From NCBI GenBank assembly GCA_963675135.1, contig OY776131.1, forward strand, positions 33,441,381 to 33,505,380: a stretch of 64,000 nt of DNA, in the 5' to 3' direction. Of this stretch, positions 55,501-64,000 are shown piece by piece (position 1 is the stretch's first letter; the number at the start of each line of letters is the position of its first letter). The translations under genes and the position numbers were made by a program. The notes beneath the pieces were generated by a model that saw nothing but the letters and a program-made list of their open reading frames with translations, had not been told where the DNA came from and made no database searches. The DNA is from Galeopsis tetrahit (lineage: Eukaryota; Streptophyta; Magnoliopsida; Lamiales; Lamiaceae).

Positions 55501-56725
55501 TTTTAAGGGGTGTGTACAGTGTACTCCTTTTAGAGTGGGTGTCCTTAATAACTTCATGTGTGTATATCCGTGGCCATAATAAAATGTCTGGAAAATAATT
55601 TGGTTTCTTTCTTTTTGGCCTTTTGAAAAAAATAAATACTCGATACAAAATTACGTTGGAGCTTATTGAGTATAATAAACAAACAAAATTTTAATAAACA
55701 TTGATAAAATATAAAGATGAAATTTGAACCCAATTCGATCAAAATATATACACACGCATCATACATATAACGTGTCAAAATTCAACCTCTTAAATTCATA
55801 TTGAAAATATCGAACTAAATTGATGCAAAAAAAAAAAACAAATATTCCAGCTACTGATTATATCAGAATAAATGTATGGGGATGGGGAGAAGATGGGAGC
55901 GTATCAGCTCCCGTAGGAGCCTCCGGTTCTCCCAAAACGACATCGTTCTCGCTTCTTTTAAATAGTGCACATATATGCATTACAAAATTTTGGTCTAAAC
56001 TCGTAATATGTTAGTGGATCAAGGACCGGATCATACTAAAAATTAATCGGTCGGTCCGATTCTAATCTTTTTTTATTCGATCTATTTTTGCACACTCCAA
56101 TTTACGAACTCAAAAGATTTAGGCGAGTCAATTTATGGGTATTCCAAGCATTCCTCTGACCATATATTTCGAAAATCTATACGTTTTCTTAATTGATTAG
56201 TTATGTTAATTTTAATTAATTAATGTAATATATAATTAATTGCATGTTATAAATTAGTTTTAATTTAATATAGAATTGCATGTTAATTATAATTTAATAT
56301 AGATGTTAATGTAGTTACAGTAGTTGATACTTGATATGGTGGATTATATTAATTGTTATTTATTAATTATATATATATTATACATTATAGATTATTTTAT
56401 TTTAAGAAATAATGTTAATTGTTAGTTAGTGTTAATATTTTAATTAATGATTATTGAGGGCGTAAATATTAGGGTACGGCATATTGTTTAATTTGTAATT
56501 TGATTGTTTTAAGAATTAATGTTATACATTGTTAGTTTTAATTATTTGGATTTCGATTAGTAAATTTTAGGGTACATATTGTTTGGATTTTGCGTAGGAT
56601 ATTAAGTTTTAATTATATTGATGAATAATTTGTTAATTAGAAAATTGTTTGATTAAGAAATAGTTGATTAAAATAGGAAATTGTAGATTAAGTTACCTAT
56701 AAAATTATTGATTAAATTAGAAAAT
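55501..56725. other. AT-rich spacer
   Basis: 56180-56720 is dominated by TTAATTA and ATTAAGAAATTG-type words. No coding region or complete element is recognised. Confidence 0.45.
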
Positions 56726-56942
56726 TTGATTAAAGGGAAAATATCAATTTTGGTCACTCACTTTTACCTCTTTTCATATTTGGTTACCCAGTTATTATAT
56801 TCTATCAAAATTGGTCACCCAGTTATTATATTCTATCAAAATTGATCACTCTGTTAGTCAATCTGTCATTGACTAAGAGTTTTGTGCCGTTAAATTTCTC
56901 AAAACCTAAGGTTAAATTTTTTTTATGCATCTTCCAGAACTA

Positions 56943-57151
56943 CTCCCTCCGTCCGCCTATAAGCTTCCCATTTTACCATTTTGGTCCGTTCGCCTATAAG
57001 CTTCTCATACATTTTTTGGTAAGTATTTTTTCTTACACTTCACTTTATATCTTACTTTTTCTCTCTATCTCTCTCGATCAAATCATTTGTATTATTTAAT
57101 CACTTTTCTTAATTTTTGTGCCAAAAATAACGTGAAACTTATAGGCGGGAG
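56943..57151. mobile_element. Stowaway-like MITE nested in the Mutator-type MITE
   Basis: CTCCCTCCGTCCGCCTATAA at left and ACTTATAGGCGGGAG at right, flanked by TA. Same family as 10427-10658, in opposite orientation. A 42-bp tandem duplication follows it outside (GAAATGAATTGAAATAAGTT at 57220 and 57268). Confidence 0.85.
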
Positions 57152-57413
57152 TAATTTAGAATTTTTTTTTTTTTACAATTAATCTTCACCACAAATTATG
57201 CTCCAATAAATATAAATAGAGAAATGAATTGAAATAAGTTTATATCTCCAATAATTATAAATAGGGAAATGAATTGAAATAAGTTTATATCTCCAATTAT
57301 TATACAAATTAAACCAAGAATTAGAAAATAGATTACAATTGTTAAAAAAAAAACTAGAGTACAAAGTTGCATTCTATCTCTTGAGTTTCTCATTTTCTGT
57401 AAAATAAAAAGTA

Positions 57414-57524
57414 GACAAAGTGGGATAGCTCAAGTGGTTAGAGCACCACTAGGCCTTAGATCCTAGGTTCGAGTCATGGGGAGGGGAAAATGGATGGGTA
57501 TTTAATGTAATTCAAAAAAAAAAA
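57414..57524 (+). mobile_element. tRNA-derived SINE with 16-bp target duplication
   Basis: It starts GACAAAGTGGGATAGCTCAA, with an A-box-like TAGCTCAAGTGG and a B box GGTTCGAGTC, and ends in an A-run. TGTAAAATAAAAAGTA flanks it exactly (57398-57413 and 57525-57540). Transcription would be by RNA polymerase III from the internal boxes. The copy at 11786-11888 is the same family. Confidence 0.93.
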
Positions 57525-57754
57525 TGTAAAATAAAAAGTAAACCTCAGCAAGGTTTACGGAGTAATATTCAAAATAGTATAACTCATATTTTAAAAGATA
57601 CACTTATAAAATTTCATAGGGCATGAGAATTTTTTAACTGGTTTTGAGAAATTTCACGGCTCACTGGGTGACTTGATAGTGACTAAATGTGGGTGACCAA
57701 ATATGAAAAGAGATAAAACTGGGTGACCAAAATTTATATTTTCCCTTGATTAAA

Positions 57755-58196
57755 TTAGGAAAATGTTGATTAAGTTAATTAGAAAATTATTTATTAAATT
57801 GGGAAATTTGTTGATTAAATTAAGAAATTGTTGATTAAATTAGAGAATTATTATGAAATCTTAATGATTGGTTTATAACAATCTATTTCTTTCTCAAATC
57901 ACCCCATTTCAAAATCACTTTTTTCTCATTAATTTCACTTTTGAATATTAATTTTGAATATTAAAATTTAAATGAAACAAAATTTCTTCATACGCAAAAA
58001 TCAATCTCAACGCCCATTATTTGTAATCTATAAATATCAACACATTTCTTCACATTTTAATCAATTAAATCTTTCATTTCATTTGTAGTTTATAGTTTAG
58101 TACAATTTTTAAGATCTTCTATTTCAATTAAATCTTTCATTTCGTTTGAAGTTTAGTACAATTTTTAAGATCTTCTAAATATATTTTAAAATTTAC
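57755..58196. other. AT-rich spacer left of the copia element
   Basis: Contains ATTAAATTAGGAAATTGTTG-type short repeats and a duplicated TTTAAGATCTTCTA block (about 58108 and 58164). No gene. Confidence 0.45.
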
Positions 58197-59840
58197 TGTT
58201 GGGAATAAAATAAGATATGTTTTGATTCAATACCAAAACCCCCTGAGACATGCCTAAGTCAAGTTAAGTATGTTCTAAAGATGTTAGAACATATAGAATA
58301 AAGGCTAGATGAGAAGCTGATATGTTAGACAGCTCTTAATTAGTTAGATGCACAATATGAGGGGAAACATATGCTTTGAAGTCCATCAAGAACAAGTCCC
58401 CTCAAGGCTCAAATTCTGGAATTAACTCTAAGTCTTTTGAAGACCAACTATGCTGATCAGGAGAGTTGTCCAGAGGAATTGTCTCAGCACAATTAATCAA
58501 GATCAAGTGCTCCGAAAGCTTGAGGTCAACTATGCTGAAGAGTTAGAGACAACCACACCCTAAAGAACTACAATTCAACATGCTAAGATCACCTTGAAGT
58601 AAAGCAAAGGGTAAGAGCCAAGTCATCTGAAAAAGAGCTAGCCAACCTTGCTGATAAGCAAGACTGCTGATAGTGATAAGGAGAGTTGTCCATTTGATAA
58701 GGAATGTTGTCCTATCATTGGAACAACCTTCAGAAGCCATGTCCATGTCCTAACAAGAGAATCTGAAAGTCAGACATTGGGAAGAGTGCTGCAGAATGAA
58801 GACAAAGCTTATACAACCGTTTATTTCCCAAATGAGGACATGTCACTATCAAGAATCTGTCTTCAAAGTTGAAGAACTAAAATAAGACATTTATGGACTT
58901 TTGAGGCTGCCTCTCCAACGGGCAAATCCTTCAATTGTCTATAAATACAGAAGTGTGAAGACCATTTGAAATAATCCAACTACATCAACTATCTTGAAGC
59001 TCAAAGCTCATAGAACTTTCAAAGCTTTCAAAGACTATCTTAGTCTTCATACACTTCTTCTAAGCTGAACTTAATTGTATACCCATACACAAGCTTAGAG
59101 AGATATCCTATCCTTATACACTGATCTTCATTGTAAAGGATATCTCATTAGTTGGAACCTTACTTCAATCCTTACCCCTTTCAAGTGAGAAAGTGAGAAG
59201 GTTGTAGTAGTATTAGAAGTGGTATGAGCTGACTGTTGAGAGAAGAACAGTTCAGTTCTGAGTTGAGAAGAGGGTACTAGGACTCTAGACATCCTAGGGA
59301 TCAATTCACCAATGAGTGGTGTTATTGATCAAGTGCACCTTGGCACTATAAAACAAGTTAATTCCAAGAGTGAAGGAATTATCCTGTTCAATCAGGGAAA
59401 GTGGATGTAGGAGCTTGAGTCTCTGAACCACTATAAACTCTTGTGTTGATTTGCTTTTTCAAGTACTTTCATACATTCAACACTGCACACAAAACTGACC
59501 TTTCAAAGAATACATATTCAAAGACTGTGCAAAAAGACATTTGGACAAGTTCCCTGAAAACTGGACCGTTTGATTGATTAAGTGATTTCAGAAACTAAAG
59601 GAGTCTAAACTAAAAGGGTCAACCACTATTCTGCACATATAACTCTTTTAGATAGTTATTCAACTAAGTACTCAATAGTACTTAGTAGTTTGATTATCTT
59701 AGAAGAGTTAATCATCTTCAGCAGAGTTGTCCAAGACAACCTTGCTGATCTCTGGTTTGTTCAAAGTTAAAAAGAATTTGCATACAAGTGTATTCCCCCC
59801 CCCCCCATACACTTGTTATATACTCCTTTCAGGACCAACA
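58197..59840 (+). mobile_element. 5' LTR of a large copia element
   Basis: TGTTGGGAATAAAATAAGAT to TCAGGACCAACA, 1644 bp with TGTTGG...CCAACA inverted ends, followed two bases later by the primer-binding site. A TATA box TATAAATA is at 58940-58947; transcription should start shortly after. A run of 13 C lies near 59798. The 3' LTR is beyond the window, so the left target site (TTTAC, 58192-58196) cannot be paired. The solo LTR at 37186-38900 is the same family. Confidence 0.92.
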
Positions 59841-59842
59841 AG

Positions 59843-59857
59843 TGGTATCAGAGCAGG
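59843..59857 (+). promoter_or_regulatory. Primer-binding site for reverse transcription
   Basis: TGGTATCAGAGCAGG is complementary to the 3' end of plant initiator methionine tRNA, the usual copia primer, and lies just inside the 5' LTR. Confidence 0.9.
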
Positions 59858-59979
59858 GGTTCAAAGATCACTGCTTCTGAAAAGCCATCTTGGTTTTCAA
59901 AATCACATATTTAGTGTGGTCACTGAACTGATCTATCTGAAATCCTATCAATTGTTGACTAACTGTTTGTTCTTGAGAT

Positions 59980-62451
59980 ATGGCCAACAACAATGCTGCT
60001 GTTCCACCTCCTGCTATCCAAGGATTGGACAACATGGCCACAAATCCAGTCAACCACATCTCTCATCATAGATTGCCCATGTTCTCAATAGAAAACTATG
60101 ATTTCTGGAAAATCAGAATGAGGGCTCATCTTGCATCTCTGCATACTGATATGTTAAGAGTAATCACAAGAGGTCCTTTTGTGTTCACTCAAGTAAATCC
60201 CAGGGTTACTGAAGCTCAAAGAGCAGACATAAGGGAACTGATTCCCAAAGATGAGGATGACTTCACTGCTGATGAAAAGAGGAAAGATAATCTGAATTAT
60301 CTTGCCATGAACACCCTCTACCAAACAATTCTAGATGCTATAATGGGTAGAGTCTATCACTGCACAACTGCCAAAGAAATTTGGGATACTCTTGCTGAAA
60401 TGTGTGAGGGTACTGACAAGATCAAGGAGAACAAGCTCTGAGTGGCAGTGCAAAAGTTTGAACAATTCACAATGGAGTCTGAGGAATCCATTGATAAATT
60501 TGCTGGTAGATTCACTGATGTGATGAATGAGATCAACTCATTGGGCAAAGTGTACTCCAAAAGAGAAGTTGGATTGAAGATTTTGAGAAGTCTCACTCAA
60601 AAGTGGGATGTATATGCTGTAATGATGCAAAATACCAAGGATCTCTCTACCATGCCCATGCAACAAATCTTCTCTGAACTCAAAGCTTATGAGTTTGATC
60701 TCAACAGAAGAAAGCATGTTGAGGAGCCTTCAAATCCTACAAAGGGAGTGGCATTCAAAGCCAAAACTGCTGAGCCAGAAATGCAGTCCACTCCTAGGTC
60801 ATCAAAGTCAGTCTCCAAGACTGAAATGAAGGAGGAACTAGCCTTGATGGCTAGGAGATTTGACAAGTTAAATTCAAGGTTTGGTAGATACAAGAAATTC
60901 TACCAGGACAACAAATTCAGGAGAAGATACAACTCTCCTGAAGCTCAGGCTGAGGTCAAGAAGCCTGAAGAGAAAAGATCAGAGGACAAGTACTCTGATA
61001 GGAGAAGGTCCAGTAGAGCGGAACCTTCATCATCAAAGAGAAGAGAAGAACCAAAGAAAGATGATGATGAAGACTTGTGCTATAATTGCAAGAAGAAAGG
61101 GCACTTCCAGTATGAATGCCCTGAATTGAGCTCTAAGGAGAGAAGAGAAAGGCAAGCTAAAAGAGACAAAAAGTTCACCAATAGAAAGGCCATGATGGCT
61201 GGTGAAGAATCTGATAGTGCTGAAAGCTTCAACTCTTCTGATGGACTGTTCTCTAACAGTGAAGATGATGATGATGTTTGCAACATGGCTCTTGAGGATG
61301 ATGAGGTATCCTCTACTTCTAGTTCACCATCATTCATCTCACAAAACACTAGTGAGGTCAACCTGAAGCTTTCTCTTGGAAAGTTGATGGAAGATTTCAC
61401 TATGTTACAAGAATTTCATGATAACTGTGTGAGAGAAAATGAAAGATTATCAATTGAGCTTGCTAAAAACTCTGAGGTAGCTGTTGATGTCAAATCTACT
61501 GAGTTGTATCAACAAGTCTTGAGAGAGCTTGAGGAAGCAAATCTCAGGATAGTTGACCAACAAAAGGAGATTGATGATCAACTTCTCTCTCAGAAGAGAA
61601 AAGATTTTGAACTGAAAATTCTAAATGCCAAATTTGAAAACCTCTCACATGAGTATGACATTCTTAAAACAAGTGAAGAGAGCCTGAAATTAAAGATGTC
61701 TGCTCTGAAGAAATCCTCTAGAGCAATAGAGGAAATTCAGAGTTATCAAAGACCTATGGCTCAAAGAAGTGGATTAGGTTTTGATCCATTTGAATCTTCA
61801 CCTTGTCTTAGTGTTGCTTCTATAAGTAACACTAAGAGAATCTTTGTTAAGTCAGTGGCACCAACTGAAAATGAAAACAAACAACCACTGAACAAAGGAA
61901 AGGGCAAAATGGATGACTTTCCTACTCAAGTGCTTCAGGAGACTAGGCCAAAACCTAAGGAAATGGCCAAAGCTCCTGATCACAAGAGGAATATTGGTCA
62001 GCAGAGTAGACCCAATGGAAGGGCAACTCTCCTGAACAATATTCAGAGGAGTTATCCAAGGTATAATCAGCCTAGGCCAACTCTACTGAGAAAACCTCAG
62101 CTGACTAGACCTAAGGACAATTATCCTCAAAGGCAAAATAAAATGAGACAACCAAAACCCTTCATGCCAAAGGGTAATGGTAATAAGAAAGCCTATCCTC
62201 AAAGATTCCCTCAAGTAGCACAAAGAACTCATAAGTTCAGGAGATTTGACAATTCTCCTGAAACTTACAGAGTTAACACTCTCACACATACTTTCCCTAA
62301 GGCATTTAAGGGAAAGACAGTGTATGTAGATGCTAGAGGAAAACAACTTAGCCACCTTGAATCAATCAGGGTTATTAGGCAAGTTTGGGTTCCTAAAGGT
62401 ACAGCTAACCTCTTAGGACCCAAAACTCAAAGGGTACCTAAACCTATCTAA
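59980..62451 (+). pseudogene. Copia gag, long type, with one in-frame stop
   Basis: One frame runs 823 codons from MANNNAAVPPPAIQGLDNMA. It is interrupted only by TGA at 60439-60441 (KENKL*VAVQKF) and ended by TAA at 62449. It contains a UBN2-type gag domain (FSIENYDFWKIRMRAHL, EIWDTLAEMCEGTDKIKENK, VGLKILRSLTQKWDVYAVMM), a zinc knuckle (CYNCKKKGHFQYEC, near 61078) and acidic and coiled-coil stretches (61400-61730). A long basic tail (rich in QRSYPRYNQPRP-like text) follows. Gag would coat element RNA. The unusually long C-terminal region after the knuckle recalls Sirevirus-type copia elements; that assignment is inference. The TGA is most simply a C-to-T change from CGA. The TAA lies at the gag-pol border and could be a decay product or a readthrough stop. 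Confidence 0.9.
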
Positions 62452-64000
62452 TTGCAGGTACCAATAGGCCACAAGAAGAGGAGCATGAGTAAAAAGTCAG
62501 CATGGTACCTTGACAGTGGATGTTCAAGGCACATGACTGGAAACAAGGAACTCCTCACTGATTTTATTGAAAAAGAAGGCCCAAATGTCACATTTGGAGA
62601 CAGCTCACAAGCTACAACAAAAGGTTATGGTACTTTGATGATTGGTAACATCAAAGTATCCAATGTGTCTTATGTGGCTGGTCTCAAGTATAATCTCCTA
62701 AGTATCAGTCAATTCTGTGATAAAGATTTCAATGTTGAGTTTTCTAGTGGAAAATGCTTAATCAAAGATAAGACTCAACAAATTCTATTGACTGGAACTA
62801 GGAAAGGGAATGTGTATTTTGCAGACTAGGACAAGTCTACTGATGCTGCATGCTTCATTGCTAAGAGTTCTAGTGAACAAAGTTGGTTATGGCATAAGAG
62901 ATTAAACCACTTGAACTTCAAAACAATGAACAAAATTGCTAGAAATGCATTAGTTAAAGGACTACCTAATGAGGTTTTCATAAAAGAGCATGTTTGCAAA
63001 CCATGCCAAGAGGGAAAACAGATTAAAGCCTCATTCAAAGGAAAACCAGTCATCTCTACTAAAAGGGTGCTTGAACTGTTACACATGGACCTATTTGGAC
63101 CAATCACCCCTGCAAGCATAAATGGTAGAAAATACACATTGGTTGTAGTAGAAGACTTCTCTAGGTTCACATGGGTAGTATTTCCCCTTAATTAGAAGGA
63201 AACTCAAGTCAAACTGCCTGAACTTCTAAAGAGATTGTCAAATGAGAAAAGCCTTAGCATTATCAAGATAAGATCTGATAAAGGCACTGAGTTCATAAAT
63301 TCATACATCAATGAGTATTGCACATCTAATGGAATAGCTCATGAAACCTCAGCAGCTAGAACTCCCCAACAAAATGGAGTTGCAGAGAGAAGAAATAGAA
63401 CCTTAAAAGAAGCTCTGCTAGAACCCTAATTGCTGATTCAAATTTACCTAAGAGGTTTTGGGCTGAAGCTATAAACACTGCATGCCATACTCAAAATAGA
63501 TGTTTGATTACTAAGGGGCAAGGCAAAACCCCCTATGAACTCTGGAAAGGAAGAATGCCTAAAGTGTCATACTTTCACATCTTTGGTTGTAAGTGTTTCA
63601 TACACAATAATGGGAAAGAACAGTTGAAAGCCTTTGATAGCAAAGCTGATGAGGGAGTATTCCTTGGATATTCTCAAATCAGTAGAGCTTTCAGAGTCTA
63701 CAACAAGAAAACCCTTATTGTGGAGGAAACACCTCATGTTGTGTTTAATGAATCTATTCATGAGTTCAGGAATGAGAACTTGGAATCAGAAGAAATCACA
63801 CAAAGGACAACCAGACTGAGCCTAAAAGACAAAGACACTGAATTCATAGAAGTTGTCCAAGCCAACCTACCTGAAAAACTCTCATTGGACAACAATCCTG
63901 AAGGCAACCCTCCTGAGGCTAACCCCACTGAAGGAAATGGTGAACTGAATGATCCAATCCCAGTTCACATCCAGGTAACAACTACCAATGAAGAAGCAGT
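62452..64000 (+). pseudogene. Copia pol, N-terminal half: protease, pre-integrase and integrase (cut by window end)
   Basis: It continues gag's frame. Protease: WYLDSGCSRHMTGN with the DSG active site near 62505. Pre-integrase: WHKRLNHLNF...CKPCQEGK, the HHCC zinc site (62880-63020). Integrase core: LHMDLFGPI (first Asp), IRSDKGTEF (second Asp, near 63270) and TPQQNGVAERRNRTLKEA (Glu, near 63380), followed by KRFWAEAINTACHTQNRCLI and FHIFGCKCFIHN. Lesions: TAG at 62827, TAG at 63193 and two extra bases near 63412 (the frame resumes at ARTLIADSNLP). Integrase would insert element cDNA into chromosomes. Reverse transcriptase and RNase H lie beyond the window. With several breaks this copy cannot make a full polyprotein, though it could be moved by active relatives. 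Confidence 0.92.

Larger units (their letters stand above)
56735..57745. mobile_element. Mutator-type MITE with 9-bp target duplication
   Basis: Terminal inverted repeats of nearly 60 bp: GGGAAAATATCAATTTTGGT and, reversed, GGGAAAATATAAATTTTGGT, continuing through CTCTTTTCATATTTGGT. TTGATTAAA flanks both sides (56726-56734 and 57746-57754). The left repeat contains an extra 33-bp duplication (TTATTATATTCTATCAAAAT). The 1011-bp body has no gene but hosts a Stowaway-like MITE and a SINE. Confidence 0.92.

Noticed and set aside
57420..57490. tRNA gene (A and B boxes present)
   Set aside because: The flanking 16-bp target duplication, A-tail and a second copy at 11786-11888 show a SINE; no complete cloverleaf.
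1..64000. CRISPR array, bacterial operon or phage
   Set aside because: Composition, introns and transposon families are those of a plant nucleus; no spaced short repeats with unique spacers were seen.

Overview
This window is repeat-rich nuclear DNA from a flowering plant, probably a eudicot. The evidence is the Ty1/copia, L1-type LINE, Mutator, hAT, CACTA, Harbinger and Stowaway-like elements, TTTAGGG-type telomere-like motifs, a nuclear copy of chloroplast ycf2, and a plant-type SKP1 gene with one intron. I cannot name the species. Almost every recognisable coding stretch belongs to a transposable element. The only host gene that looks intact is a SKP1-like gene on the minus strand (26684-27981).

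Layout. 1-2434: 3' ends of two copia retrotransposons. 2435-4281: a SKP1-like pseudogene that kept exon 1 and part of its intron, which carries a Harbinger-type element (2910-3876); exon 2 is gone. 5779-7920: a CACTA element with a 3-bp target duplication and nested hAT and MITE pieces. 8.1-18.4 kb: AT-rich DNA with degenerate tandem arrays, a SINE, a Helitron-like end and a decayed copia gag. 18410-22686: a copia solo LTR, truncated LINEs, MITEs and a 0.5-kb inverted repeat. 26684-28350: the complete SKP1-like gene and its upstream region. 30.0-31.1 kb: a telomere-like tandem array next to a ycf2 insertion. 32310-34251: a near-palindromic Mutator-type foldback element. 34310-34620: a second copy of the DNA flanking the CACTA element, here without the element. 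34.7-36.5 kb: a copia 5' half. 37186-42590: two solo LTRs and a truncated LINE.

45076-53570 is the most interesting region. It is an 8.5-kb Mutator-like element bounded by a 9-bp direct repeat (TTTAAGTTT). It holds a decayed plus-strand MuDR-type transposase and, on the minus strand running towards it, two further genes. One is a small GRF-type zinc-finger gene split by an hAT MITE. The other is a six-exon gene with all introns in phase 1, resembling the N-terminal domain of transposon-associated DUF1985/Ulp1-type proteins. The convergent layout recalls maize MuDR (mudrA/mudrB), with different cargo.

53.6-64 kb: an unknown gene fragment with an in-frame exon duplication, a Mutator-type MITE (56735-57745) carrying a nested Stowaway-like MITE and a SINE, and the 5' LTR, gag and first half of pol of a large copia element (58197-64000). 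A solo LTR of that last family lies at 37186-38900.

The repeated order SKP1 - flank in 2.4-8.2 kb and 26.7-34.6 kb indicates an old local segmental duplication that was later filled with different transposons.
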